A DNA stretch of 64,000 nucleotides from Edaphochlamys debaryana (Eukaryota; Chlorophyta; Chlorophyceae; Chlamydomonadales): positions 806,001 through 870,000 of the forward strand of contig JAEHOE010000005.1 of assembly GCA_016858145.1 (NCBI GenBank), read 5' to 3'. Position 1 is the stretch's first letter. Every line of letters starts with the position of its first letter. The notes beneath the pieces are model-generated. The model saw only the letters and a list, made by a program, of their open reading frames with translations. It was not told where the DNA came from and did no database searches. The position numbers and the translations under genes are program-made. Of this stretch, positions 31,533-43,072 are shown in pieces.

Positions 31533-34500
31533 TGCTTGGTTGAGCGACTTGATGCTGGCGGGGGCGAGCCGTCGACTGCCCGACCAGTTCTGCCCTGCTG
31601 CCCACGTGACCCCACCCCCTACGCTTTTCACAGCGCCTGAACGTCGTCGACGCCGCCGGGAATCCGGCGCCCTGGGACTCAGACGGAGGCGCCTCCGATG
31701 GCAGCATTGGCGGCGGGGAGGATGGGCCCCTGCCTCCCAACACCCCCCCAGACGTGATCGCGTGGCTTGAGGGACCCGTGCACCGAAACCCGCCGCCCGC
31801 CAGCCCCTTCCACGGCCTGTACGGCGATTACGAGCAGGTCATGGACCTCTTGCACACCGCCGTACTAGCAGATGGCAGTGCACGGGTGAGAGCCAGGCGG
31901 GGGCGGAGCGCGCTGCGCCTAAAGCCCTAGGGACTACGACGTTGTCAGTCCAGGCCCAGATCCCCCCCTGAACGCCCAACCACCCGTGAGGCGGCCTAAC
32001 CCGAACCCCCAGCCGCAAAGCTGGGCCAGATATTGCTTTTAATATGCCCTCTTTGTGCCACCCCCGCTTGGGGGCCAGAGAAACCGCCCCGCTTCCCACC
32101 GTTTCTGCCCACAAACTCATCCGCTGCACAACCCCATCCCCCCCACAGGCTGCCCTCGCCCACGTGGCTCCCTCCCAGCTGGTGCACGTGGCCCACCTGG
32201 GCCTGGGCGCCTGCTGCTCCGTGGACCTGGTTGCCGTACACTGCCCCGACGGCTCCCGCCTGGTGGCTGCGGCCAAGAGCTGCTTCCTGCCCCGCAGCGA
32301 CACGCGCATGCGGGCGTCGGCGCGCGAGGAGGAGCTGCTGCGCCGCTGCGCCGACTGCCCCTTCATCATGCAGGTCGGCGTGGCGGGGTTGTGGCGGGTG
32401 CTAGGCGGTTGTTAGTGGTGCGGTAGGGCTCACGGCCGGGGGTTGTGGCGGGGTGCTGTGGGGCGGGTGTGCGAGGCCAAGGGGGCGTGCAGCAGGACAC
32501 CTGTGAAGGGGTCATGGCTCGGGGGGTTTCATCCGCCTTGGGAGCCGGTCACTGTTGTTGCCCAGTGTGCTGGGGCACGGCTCGGCTGATACGCTCTCCT
32601 ATGCCCTCGCAGTTACTGGCCGTGGTGGAGGAGGTGCCGGACGAGGGCACGGGCGCCCTGGGCAACGGCGGCTTGGGGGAAGGAGGTAGGTTGGGCACAG
32701 CGCTAGCGTGCAACGGCTGGGAACCACTGGCTCCCCGCTCTCTAGTTGTTGAGGCTGGCAGGCCACGCCGGGTCAGCGCCTGAGCCTTTACCCGCTGGCG
32801 CCAACTGGGGTTGCCGCAGGGTGCTACCCACTGCCCGGAGGCATGGCCCCCACCGGGGGGGGTGCGGCCTGGGGCGGCAGCGCGGGGAGCCCTGTTGCCT
32901 CCGGGAGGAGCTCCCTGCAGAGCCCAGGCGCGCACCGTCACGGGTCCATCACGAGCCAGGGTGAGCACGAGCTGATTGAAGGACGACAGGGATACCTGCA
33001 CTTTGGGCCCTCGTGCGTCCTGATGGGCACTGAGTCGGCGCACGGCTTGGGGCGCTGAGGCACAAATGCACGAACTCGCTCATGACCTTTTCTCTTCCTT
33101 GCGAAGGCAACGGCAACGGCTCCTTCGACGCGGCCGCCTTCCCGGTCCGTTCGCAAGCGTCTGCGACGGCCCTGGCCAGCCCCGGCTACCAGCAGTGGGC
33201 GCAGTGGCGCGGTGGGGGCACGGCCGACGACCTCCAGCGCCAGGTCCTGCAGCGCCTCTCCGCCGCCAGCATGACTCAGCAGCCCGGCAGCCCCCGGTTC
33301 CACAGCCTGGGCCAGACCCCGGACTTTGGGTCCCTCGGCGGCGGCTGGGCGGGCGACGGGCCGGCGTCGCCACGGAGCCCGGGCGCAGGCGGAGGCGGAG
33401 GCGGGAACGGGTGGAGCACGGGCCTGGGTGTGGATTCATCAATGGGCAGCTTCACCAGCATGGGCGGCGGCGGCGGTGGTGGGATGGCGGCGTACGGCGG
33501 CGGCTGGGCGGCGGGCGGCAGCGGGCCGGCTTGCGCGCTGGCCACGTTTGGGACGTACGGCCTGGGGGGCGGGCGGCGCGGGAGCATGGAGTCTGCCATG
33601 CCGACTGACCAGTACGCTGGCGGTACGGGCATGGGTCACTGTACGGCAGGGATCACCCGCACTGGATCCATGAGCGGTACGGCAGGCGCGGATACGCAGG
33701 TCATGTGCACGCTCCTCATTGGCTGGGCTCGGTGCGGCGACCTGCGGCGCCTCGCCCAGCTCATGCTGAGCCGCTCGGCCGCACACCAGCCGAGCAAACA
33801 GACGGGGGGGCACCCGCCGGTCGCGAGCCTGCATCCGCTGATGCCGGAGGATGCGGCCCGGTTCTACACGGGGTGCCTGGTCCTGGCGCTGGAGCACCTG
33901 CACTGCCGGCTGCATGCGGTGCACAGGGTGAGAGGGCGGGTGTGGAGCGGACGATGCGTTTAGGGCGGGGCGTTTAGCTTCGGCTGCAGGCACGGGGAAC
34001 GGATGGATGTGGTCACGGGATTCGCCTGCAGCGCCGGTCCCATGCATACGGTGCCGGCGATGTAAGCAGGGTGCGGAGTGCCGCCTGAGCCGCTGGGCGG
34101 GAGACCCGGGGGCAGCTGAGAGCTAAGCCGTTGATTCTTTTGTCTGAGCTTGATATGCAACGCACATTGGTCCCGTCATCTCCCCGCAGGACCTCAAGCT
34201 CGCCAACGTGCTGTTAACCGGGAACGGCTACGCCATCGTGGGAGACCTTGGCACGGCGGTGGACCTGACAGCCACGCCGGGGGGCCGCCTGCACTCCAAA
34301 GTCGGCAGCCCAGGTGAGCCGCGCTCCAGAGAGGGCATGAAGGGCATGGGGACAAGAGCGGCCTCCGGGCGTGCGACCCACATCCCAACACTGGGCCCAC
34401 ATGGCCCAGGGCCCAGGGCACCGTGCACTCGGTGCCCGTTGCTCGCTGTGTGGTTGCTAGACCCGCTGCAAGCCACACCACCACCACCCCGGTGCCCTCC

Positions 34501-34875
34501 ACAACAGGCCACATGGCGCCCGAGGTACGGGACAAGGACGAGGCCGGGTACGGCCTGGCGGCCGACATGTGGTCGCTCGGCGCATGCCTGTACAGCATGC
34601 TGACGGGGCAACTGCCGGCCGGCATCGCCGGCCCGCCCAGCCGCTCATGGGCGCCCCAGGCCAGCCGCCACTGGTCCCACGACTTGGCGGTGCTGGTGCC
34701 CAAGCTTCTGGCGTGGGCCCCCGGCCATAGGCCGAGCGTGGTGCAGCTGATGCGGGACCCGTGGTTCCGTGGGTTTGATTGGCAGGCGCTGAGGGAGCAG
34801 CGCATGCCGCCGCCGAGCTGCACGCCCTGGAAGGAGCTGCTGTGGTGGCCCAAGGAGCAGCCGCACCTGCTGTGA
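31423..34875 (+). CDS. Protein kinase, AGC/PKG-like, with a large insert and DLG motif
   Basis: Eight exons: 31423-31524 (tentative), 31634-31885, 32149-32373, 32613-32685, 32820-32960, 33107-33927, 34190-34313 and 34508-34875. All are GT-AG and in phase, giving 701 residues. Kinase landmarks: Gly loop LGLGACCSVDLV, Ala-x-Lys at LVAAAKSCF, EEELLRRCADCPFIMQLLAV (alpha-C to beta-4), ARFYTGCLVLALEHLHCRL, catalytic loop HRDLKLANVLL, VGDLGTAVD, activation end GSPGHMAPEV, and an AGC-type tail DPWFRGFDWQALREQRMPPP. The closest pattern is cGMP-dependent kinase, but no cyclic-nucleotide domains are present. About 270 Gly/Ser/Ala-rich residues are inserted after beta-4, and the metal-binding DFG reads DLG. 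Catalytic Lys, Asp and Asn are all present, so it is probably active. The first exon overlaps a rival minus-strand exon; exons 2-8 are secure. Confidence 0.82.
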
Positions 34876-35959
34876 GGCGGGCCGGGGAGAGCCCCAAGAG
34901 GGAGTGTGGGGTGCAGCGGGGGGTCTGCGATCGGATATCTTGTGGAGGTAGCGGCTACCTCCCAAGGCCGCTGAGGAGCAGCTGCGATGCGGTGCTAGAA
35001 GGGCATTGGAGTACGGTACCGTATGGAGCGGAGGGTTGGAGCGGAGGGTTGGAACCAGACCTTCACAGCTACATTGGTGAAGGACGGCACTTCCGCAAAA
35101 CATGGAACGTCTGGACCTTTTAAGTGGAGTGGGGAGTACTTGTCGTGCCGCTGCGATGTGGCTGGGTGGTTGCGTGGGGGCTTCATGGACAATTCGGGTG
35201 AGCATCAGTGCGATCAGCGTGGCGTGGCTAATGCCGCAACGAGACATACTTGCAGACAGGTTGGAGGGAATGGTCGTGGGACATTGCACCCGTCATGCCT
35301 CTGCGGTTGATGAGTGGAGGCCCCGGTGGACAATTTTGCGGATCATGGCGGCGGCGATATGATCCAGGTGGCCTGACTTGAGTCCCAACGTGACGTATGG
35401 GGACCGAGGCACGTTGCCTAGCCGCTAACTGCTTCTTAGTAAGCGGGCACTGCATGCGGGCGATAATTCGAGACCGGTGATAAGAATTTGTGAGCTGTAT
35501 ACGATAACGTGGGGCCGTATGGGGCAGGATCGTGGTCGAAGATTGGCGAGTTACTACAACGCGACAGGCAGGACTGGGCATCCTTCGCAGCTGCGACATA
35601 TGCTGCCTTTCCTCTTGGCAGTGCATGGGATTACGAGAAACTGCACGGCTGTGTTGTCCTCAGGAATACCTTCATCGGCTCTGCCGGCCTGAGGCCAGAT
35701 TCTGTAAAGCAAGGGACACTGCCGCCCCAACCCACCAGTTGCTGCTATGCAGCAGCCGGCCAAGGCCTCCATAACCGTGTCCCGCCATGACCTGTCCCCC
35801 ACGTGGAGCCACCTGTTCTGCGCAGGCGCATTGCACGTCCCCCGCCTCCTGCCTATGCGACAGCCCAGCCAGCCCTCCGCCTGTCTGCAGGCCCGACCAC
35901 CATAGGGGTCCGGCGTCCGGAGGTCTTCGCTCGCAGGGGCCACGCAGGCCGGAGGTGGC
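34876..35959. other. Convergent intergenic region (kinase / DHHC gene)
   Basis: 1.08 kb between stop codons on opposite strands, noticeably lower in GC than the genes. A short tandem 'ggagcggagggtt' duplication is at about 35027-35052 and a TGTAA (+) at 35703-35707. No gene is supported. Confidence 0.4.
35703..35707 (+). terminator. Candidate poly(A) signal TGTAA for the kinase gene
   Basis: About 830 nt after the kinase stop; the only clear TGTAA found in this intergenic region by eye. Position-based. Confidence 0.3.
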
Positions 35960-38656
35960 TCACACCATGCCCCGTGCCCCCAGCGGCGTCCGTCTGCTGG
36001 GCTCCTCGGGGGGGATGAGGGGCTCCCCAGCCAGCTCCAGCGCTGCAGCCCGGTACCTGGGATCGGGAAGGCGAAAGGGAAGGCATGCGCCGCGGTGGCT
36101 CAGCTCCCCCACCCCCATCAGCCTGTGTGGCGGCCTGAAAGCTGGCCGCGTGTGAGCGGCTAGGCCAGCCGTCGCTCTGCGCAGCACAATGCGCTCAAGC
36201 CTAGCTCCCCGCTCCCCGCGTGCTCCCCACCACAACCCACATCCCCATGCTGCCACCCCCCCAACACAAGGCACACGTTGTCATCACCATCCATCCATTC
36301 CCCACGTGTACCCAACCCTCCGCTGCTCCCAGTGGCCTACGCCAGCCCACGCGCTGCCCACCTGTACTTGTACGGCTTGGGCTCCAAGAAGAAGACCCGC
36401 AGGTTGCGCCACACGCCCTCGTCGAAGGGGCGGGGGGGCAGGCGGCCGCTGAGGTGGGCTCGGGCAATGGCCAGCAGCGACACGTTGCCCTGGGAGTCGA
36501 TCACCCGCGGCGGCCGGCCGTGCAGCAGCTGGGCGGGGCTGAGGCCGGCGTAGGCCCGGGCCAGGTAGTTGAGCCGGGGGCCCTGCGGCGGGCAGCGCGC
36601 GGTGGGGAGGGTGGGGCTGGGGGGAAGGAAGCCTTGACCGTGGGCTTTGAGCAGAGCTGCAGGAAGCAGCGGTTGATGGAAGCTGCGGGGTGTGATCGCC
36701 TCGCCCCATCGCCACTCAACATGGGGGTGACACGTGCAAACAGCTGCATGGAAGGGAAAGCCCCAGAGCCTCGGGACCGCACCTTGAGAAGCTCTAGGGT
36801 GGTCTGGTTGGTGGCCGCCAGGTACGTGTGTAGTACGGCAAGGTACGACACAGGCACCCACAGGGCCAGGCACACCACGCACATGCTCTGCGGCGGTGAA
36901 AGGGTACTTCAAGTTCAACTCCTCCCCACCTCCGTCCACGCTAACGACACGTTTGTCGGCATTTCAACATGCCGCAGCACTGTCAACAAGACTCACCAGA
37001 ATGGCGTAAGGATACCCCCAGCCCAGAGCGGTGCAGCCCCAGACCCAGGCCGCCGCGTCAGCGCCCTCCGCTCCTCCGCTGGAGCAGCCGGCGCACGGCG
37101 CGCGCAGCACCGTCCACACGCCCACGGCTCGGGCGGAGAACGTCTCGGCCTCCTCCCACAGCAGCGGGCAGGACAGCAGCAGCGGCAGCAGGCGTGAGGC
37201 CATCCACACCAGCAGCCCCAGCTGGAGCCCCAGCAGGGACAGGAAGCGCGCGTGGTTCTTCTCGCCTGGGACAGCAGGGGCCGAGGAACTTGAAAGCCCA
37301 GACAATACGTGCCCGTCCCTCGGGCTGCGGTACCCCGAACTACTTGGAAACTCCAGTACAGATCCTTGCAGCCAGTCTGGCCAGCACGCTCCATGCCACC
37401 TTGCCTGCAGCCCGCTTGCTGCCCACGCCTGCCCACTTCCCCTGCCGGACCTGTCTATGCTAGTCCCAAGGTTCGAGGCCCGCTTGCATGCCCACGCCCG
37501 CCCCCCCCCCCTCTGCCCTGCCCTACCTATGCTGGTGCCCAGGTACCAGCAGTGGTGGTCGTGCTTGGCCACGCACTGGCCCGTGTGCTTGTCGTGGTGG
37601 CTGCGCAGGCTGGGCACCTCGCCGCACTGCGCGCAGGGGCCGCAGGTCAGCACGGGGTCCGCGGCCGGGGACTCGGGCGTGATCCACCCTGCGGGTCCGG
37701 CCGGGTTGCGGGAGGGGCGGCACGCCGAGAGTGGGTGAGCTTGGGGCGCCCAGGCCAGGACCTCACTGCCCGAGCGGAAAGGCAAGGTTAAGCCCCCGGT
37801 CGGGCACCTTGGCGTGCCCTCCAGGCCCCTCTCCGTTTCGCACGCACCCGGGTCCGATGCATACGTTGCCGCGAAGAAGGCGAAAGCAGCCCCCTGCAGC
37901 ACTAGGAACAGAGCCAGCTGGAGCCGTTCGTGGGGCAGCCAGCCGTGCTCCGCAGACGATCCGGATCGGGCGTCGCTCCCAGCATCTTCGAGGGACCCTT
38001 CTGCTGCTGCGGCGGCTGCGGCTGGGTTCTCCGTCAGGGTATTCCCCGGGCTGGGGCTGGTGAGCCCCAGGCCGAAGCCCACATCGAAGATGCGCCTCGC
38101 CCCCGGGTCCAGCAGGAGCACGAGGCCCAGGAGGAGGAGGTGGCCCAGGATCCAACACAGGACCTGCAGGAGATTGCGTCGGTTTGGGGTTGACAGAGAC
38201 CGGTCCCGCTGGGTGACAAGGCCGCCCGTAGCCTCATGGCCCGCCCCCGCTGCAGGCCTGCAGCCTCCTGCCCCCTTCCTGGCAGGACTGCAACCCTGGC
38301 CCGCCACCTGCCAAAGAGCTTCTACCCCGTCCCGACCCCACGTCTCGTCCCCGACCATGAGCTGACTGCTGTGGGCAGCCGAGGCTCCTGCTGGGGCCCT
38401 GGGCACTCGCTGCCCCTCAGGAGTCATCGTCCCCCCCCCAGAGTCGCCCGCGCCCGCTTGCCTTCACGTCCACGCCAAGGATAGCCGTGCCTCTGCTCGC
38501 TCTGATCAGAGCTCTAGTACGTGCATCTCTTGCTGCTCGGAGAGTCTCCTGTGTGCGCCACGGGTTCGCTGCCAACGGAGCGCCAAATCCATCGTCCGCG
38601 CCCGGCACTATCCACACGGCGTCATCGTCGTCTGATGTTTGTCGTATCTCAATCAT
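35960..38656 (-). CDS. DHHC-type protein S-acyltransferase (palmitoyltransferase)
   Basis: Transfers a fatty acyl group to cysteines of target proteins at endomembranes. Exons in transcript order: 38656-38462 (or 38468), 38163-37848, 37688-37527, 37265-36997, 36887-36783, 36582-36362 and 36056-35960, in phase, about 454 residues. Two TM helices (CWILGHLLLLGLVLLL; ALFLVLQGAAFAFFAA) precede the Cys-rich domain CGPCAQCGEVPSLRSHH...GQCVAKHDHHCWYLGTSIG with the catalytic DHHC. Two more helices follow (LSLLGLQLGLLVWMASRLL; VVCLALWVPVSYLAVL). The NQTTLELLK segment holds the conserved TTxE motif. The N-terminal 65 residues are soluble. Intron 1 can use either a GC donor (AAG|GCAAGC, 38461) or a GT donor six bases upstream; both keep the frame. 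The Ala/Ser-rich loop between helices 1 and 2 is longer than usual. Confidence 0.9.
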
Positions 38657-39116
38657 GGTAAGGTGCGTCTAGCGGAACAGCGGTCAACAGCTCGGCAACT
38701 TCTCCCGTTGCGAGCATGCTTGCACTCGTGAGCTTATGAGTATGGCAATCGCGAGTAGGAGGCAAGGCTACAAGAAATAACTTTACAACACGCTGCGGAA
38801 GAGCTGCACAGGCGGGACGTCCCGACTGATCGCGCGCAGCAAGCCATGGCTACCCTGCTCACCCGCTCGCCCCCAGTCCGTCTTGAAGGACTGCGTCTTC
38901 CTGGTCTCCCGCGCGACCTGGCCCTTCCCTGCCATGGAGTTGGAGTTCATCTAAAAAACTCGCGCCCAGGACCTTCACGAGCCCGCTCCGTGCGCGGCCT
39001 CCCATACATCCCCTCCTCCCGTCCACCCGAGCGCTCCCCCTGCACCCCGTTCCCGGAGCCCGCACGAAGGCCTATGGACCCTGCTCTCGGACCCCATCCC
39101 CTGCACCCCCTGCCCG
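38657..39116. other. Intergenic region between THO7 3' end and DHHC 5' end
   Basis: 460 bp between two genes in tandem on the minus strand. It contains a TTACA at 38783-38787 that could be the THO7 poly(A) signal; the rest presumably includes the DHHC promoter. No gene is seen. Confidence 0.4.
38783..38787 (-). terminator. Candidate poly(A) signal TGTAA for THO7
   Basis: TGTAA on the minus strand about 330 nt after the THO7 stop; position-based. Confidence 0.35.
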
Positions 39117-41678
39117 CTATGCGTCCACTTCCATGCCATCCACCCCCGCCAGCTCCTCGGGCCCCCCGTCCGCCGTGCGCTGCAGCTCCTCGATCACGTA
39201 GAAGAGCAGCGAGAACTGCTTGCGCCGCCGCTGCAAGGGGAGGCGAGGAGGCGAGGCAGAACACGGAGGCGTGTTAGACGTCCCGGTAGTGATGCAGTAC
39301 AAGGCGAGGCCACCGCACCTAGCTAGGCAACTTCAGCCCCACATCCTGCGGCCACAACGTGTAGCCCACCGCCCGTACAGCTGCTCTCGCCCCCCCCCGT
39401 CCCCGTCCAACCCTTCCTCCCGGCCCTGACCCGGCCCCACCAGCCCCCGCCTGCCCCCCCCCCCCACCTCCATGAGCTGCGCGATGCGGCCTCCCTCCAC
39501 CTTGGCCTCCGCCATGAGCTTGAGCTCCGAGTCCACTGCGGCCTGCGTCACCTCGCGGCTGGGGTTCTCCATGATGTGGTGCCTTAGCACCTGGGGGAGA
39601 GGGGTAGGGGATGGGAGAAGGGGTTGGGGAGGGGGTTGGCGGGTGGGGGGTTGGGGTTGGAGGCGCCATTACGGAGAAGGGAGTAAAAGGAGACGGGTGG
39701 GAGGAGTGTGGGGAGTGTGATGCGTGGTGGCGGGGGGTGCGTCAGCGGGTGGGGGAAAGGGCAGGAGGCGCCAAGCGACGGAGCTGACGGCGAATGCACT
39801 CCACCGGAACGCCGGGTGGGTCACACGCTCACGCGGTCCGTAAGGCTCCACATCCTGCTCCACGTCCCCACAGGCGACCGGCCCAGCCCAGCCCATGCTG
39901 CTGTCCCCCCCCCCGCTACCCCCCTTCCCCACCTCGTACTGCTCGTTCTGCCCCAGCACCAGCTTGGCCCTCGCCAGCTCCTGCTTCTTGTCCTCGATCT
40001 CCCGCTTGGTCTGTGGGGGTCGAGCGGGGTTGAGGGTGGGGAGGATCAGGGGTGGGTGAGAGCGCACATCACGGCGGCAGTGTGGCCCCAAGGCTGAAGA
40101 CCCTGGCGAGGCGGACGCTGCACAAGTGCGCATACCGCAGAGCCCACGCCCGCCTCGTCACCCGCCTCTAGGCCCTCTTGCCCGCGTTGGGAAGCGAAGG
40201 TCCAGAACCCTTTCTCTTTTCCAATGCCCTCCTCCTGGCCTCCTGCATTCCCCCCTGCTCCTTCTCCCTCCGCAACACCCGAACAGGGCGCCCGTTGCCC
40301 GTTGCCCGTTACGCCTGTAGCCCACTGAGCGTCTCCCGCTGGGTAGTCCCTAGCCACCATCCACCCCACACGCAATGACAGGCCCTCGCCCGGCCCGTCC
40401 CCCCCGGCCCCATCACAGGCCTCACGTGGGCGCCCCGGCTCAATCCCTCATCCACCTCCCACCCCACGCTCCGTCCCAGCCCAGTTCCCTCAGCCGCACC
40501 TGCTCTATGGCTTCCTCCAGCTCTTGCTGCTTCTGCGTGTAGCTGCCCTGCTCCCGCTTGTTGGCCTCGATGATGGCGTTCAGCTTGCGGGCCTGCAGGG
40601 GGGGGGCGGCGTTGCGGGGAGCCGCGGTCGAAGCAGCTTGGCTTGTGTGTGGGGGGGGGCACACCGAACAGCGGACGCGGGGCTCGGCGGTTGCGCAGAG
40701 GCAGCGTGAGGCAGCGTGTGGGTGTTGGTCGTGTCTGCGGCTGTGGCCGTGGGCCTGACCGAGGCCCGAAGAGGGGACGAGGGGGCCCCCGTGATGCACG
40801 CCCCCGGGCCCTGGACCGCGTCCTGACAGCTGGTGAGATGGGAGGGCTGCACAACGCTCCCCGTGTGCAATCAAGGGCTGGGGGCGGCGTGCGCTGGGCG
40901 CGCCAGTGTGTCCGCTCGTAAATTGCTGCGGCCCCTCCTCCCACCCCGCAAGAGCCCCGGCGTCCCCGTGCGGCGTGCCCCACTCGCGCTGCTCCTCTCC
41001 TGTGATGCCCAACCTCCGTCGCCTCCCGTCACCTGCCCCGCCTAGCTTGGGACATGCCCGGCGTCTACCCCTGGCCGTCAGCCGGCCCACCCCCTCCCCA
41101 CGCTGCACCTCGCCACCACCCTGCGCCCCGGGCCCATACGCACGTGTAGCTCCGTCTGCCCAGCCTCCCGGAGGAACTCCTTGTACAGGCGGGCCACCTC
41201 CTGCTCAGCGGAGGCGTCGCCCCCCTTGTCCAGCTGGTCTAGTAGCTGCAGGAGCCTGCACCAGGTCAGGGAGGAGAGCGTTTGTGAAGGGGGGCGAGGA
41301 GGTTGGAGGTGGAGTGCGTGCATGAGGGGAGGCCCGGCTGTGGTGCGAGGGCCTGTATTGCGGCGTCGAGGCCAGAGGCTGAGGCTGCCCTGGACGCTCG
41401 TGCAGACGGCATGGCTGCCCCACGGCAGTATGCTGCAAACACGGACTAGTGCTTTCGTCAACATGGGACGCGTGCCCTGTCCAGCCCCTTGAGAAGGGCC
41501 GTGGCGGGACTTTCGGGTGGTGGGGGGGACCTTGGAGTGGCGAAGGGGGCCCCGCGCGCACTCACTTCTTGGTTAGAACCTTGAGCGGCAAGTTGCCCTT
41601 TGGCACAGTCATTTGCGTCAGGTAACGCTGCTTGATGATCGCATCCTCCTCCGCGGGCGTCAGCTTGATAGCGGCCAT
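39117..41678 (-). CDS. THO7: THO complex subunit 7 (THOC7-like coiled-coil protein)
   Basis: Coiled-coil subunit of the THO/TREX mRNA-export complex, normally paired with THO5. Six exons in transcript order: 41678-41566, 41255-41144, 40592-40500, 40010-39933, 39590-39468 and 39230-39117, all GT-AG and in phase, 210 residues (human THOC7 is 204). The N terminus starts MAAIKLTPAEEDAIIKQRYL. From about residue 75 the protein is a long coiled coil: KREQGSYTQKQQELEEAIEQ, TKREIEDKKQELARAKLVLG and QYEVLRHHIMENPSREVTQA. It closes with RRRKQFSLLFYVIEELQRT, which matches the RRKQFHVLL..IHELQ ending of THOC7. The length, order of segments and RRKQF ending make the call firm. A divergent 433-bp region separates it from the next + strand gene. 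Confidence 0.88.
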
Positions 41679-42111
41679 CTTGCTGAGGCGCCCTCCCGGC
41701 ACACCCTCCCGGCGCTCCGCGCGACTCCCCTCGTCCCCTGGGCGTGTCTTACGCTACAGTGTGGGTACTGTGTTGTTAAGGTTTGGAGTTGACAGCTCTT
41801 GCGGAGCACAAGCCCGATGCAGAATGGCGGGTCAGAGCGATCAGGCGTTATCGGCAGGCTCTACGTGAAGGTTTCGTAGGGAGCGTATTGGTTATGTGCG
41901 TGCCGGGGTCTATTGCGGCCCTTGACACGCAGGCTCATGCACGCATAATACCCGCCATCGCCCTGGCCTGCAACTTGTTGCCACAGCTAGCGGTTGATAG
42001 TGAGCAAGAAAAGCTTTAGCGTTGCAGCCCCTCATACCGCCTGGGACGCCCAGGCCGGGGCAACATTTACCGTTTAGGACTTGGCCCGGCGACCGCACAA
42101 AGGCCGCGTAG
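41679..42111. other. Divergent intergenic region with an anomalous short ORF
   Basis: 433 bp upstream of THO7 (-) and the coiled-coil ORF (+). It includes a low-GC frame (41783-42019, GTG start, 78 codons) whose translation looks protein-like but whose codon use differs from all neighbours. Otherwise promoter and 5' UTR sequence. Confidence 0.35.
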
Positions 42112-43005
42112 ATGCCTGGCTCGCTTGTAGGCCTCCCCGTGAGGGGATGTGAGCAGGCTAGCACGTCAGGCAGGGTTCAACCAGGCAGCGCCAGGCCTTG
42201 CATCGCTCGTCGCCGAGGAGTTGTGAGCCGGACGCCGCTCCAGGGAATCTATCAGCCACAGACTGTTGTGCTGGTGGGGTCAAATGGCGCAGCGCTTGCA
42301 CGTTCAGGGCGTGCGGGTGTCGCTTGCTGCTCCTCGTCTGTGCCGTCCTCGGTGGCCACTGAGCCAGCCGAGGCGCCAACAGATGGAAACGAGAGCGACC
42401 GGGGTGAGGCGACGCCGCACCCCTCGCTTCCTGACCCCGAGGAGGAGGCCATATGCAGTGCAGCGCTCCTCGAATTCGAGTGAGGACGCGGGCGCGTGCA
42501 CTGCAAACCAACAGCGCTGTCACTGCACCACGGAGCGCTGGTGGTTCGGAGCCGCGCGTCGGCCCTACCCACCTACCCCGCCTCCCACGCGCACGCCGGT
42601 CCCCTACGTCCCCCGCTCCCCCACGATACGCTTTGGGAACCCCGCCGCGCTCAAGCCCCAACCACGCACCCCTTGCCTCTTGCCCGCAGCGCTTGCTCCG
42701 TGCTGGACCTGGTCAAGCAGATGCAGGACCTCAAGTCGCTCGTGAACGCACAGGCGGACCTGCTGTACTCGCAGAAGGACACGATAGACCAGCTGCAGGA
42801 GACGATCAAAGCACACGAGCGGAGACTGGGGCCCCTGGGGAGCGCACCAATGGTCCGCGCATCGGTTGACTACTCGCCACCCTCGCCGCGCGCGGCGCAG
42901 GCCCCTCCCAGGCAAGCGCCCAGCCCCGCTATGGCGCTGTCCTCTAGGGGCCCTCGATGGGGGGCGCAAGCAGCTCAAGCGCTTGCACACAGGGACCCGG
43001 CCTGA
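42112..43005 (+). CDS. Small coiled-coil protein of unknown function (possibly the N-terminal part of the phosphatase gene)
   Basis: Two exons, 42112-42479 and 42690-43005, GT-AG and in phase, 227 residues if it stops at 43005. The first about 60 residues are Arg/Ser/Gly-rich with few acids and could be a plastid or mitochondrial presequence. Then follows an acidic segment (PSLPDPEEEA) and a clear coiled coil in exon 2 (VLDLVKQMQDLKSLVNAQAD, SQKDTIDQLQETIKAHERRL), followed by a Pro/Ser/Ala-rich tail. No family is recognised. The tail contains a possible GC donor (CAG|GCAAGC, about 42912) that could splice in phase to 43079 and then 43318, fusing this part to the histidine phosphatase. The two ORFs are only 67 nt apart, so a single gene is a real alternative. 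Confidence 0.5.
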
Positions 43006-43072
43006 CTTGCTGGTATTGCCAGAGGCGGGGCCGCAACTGCAACCGAATCTTCCCTGGCCCCGCCCTGCACCC

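Noticed and set aside
35023..35310. 95-codon + ORF in the kinase/DHHC intergenic region
   Set aside because: No family resemblance, no splice context, and it starts in a short tandem repeat; most likely chance.
36964..38427. Reading the DHHC gene as one intronless 487-codon ORF
   Set aside because: The open frame includes introns by chance; splicing is needed to join DHHC...TSIG to EKNHARF and to add the TTxE exon.
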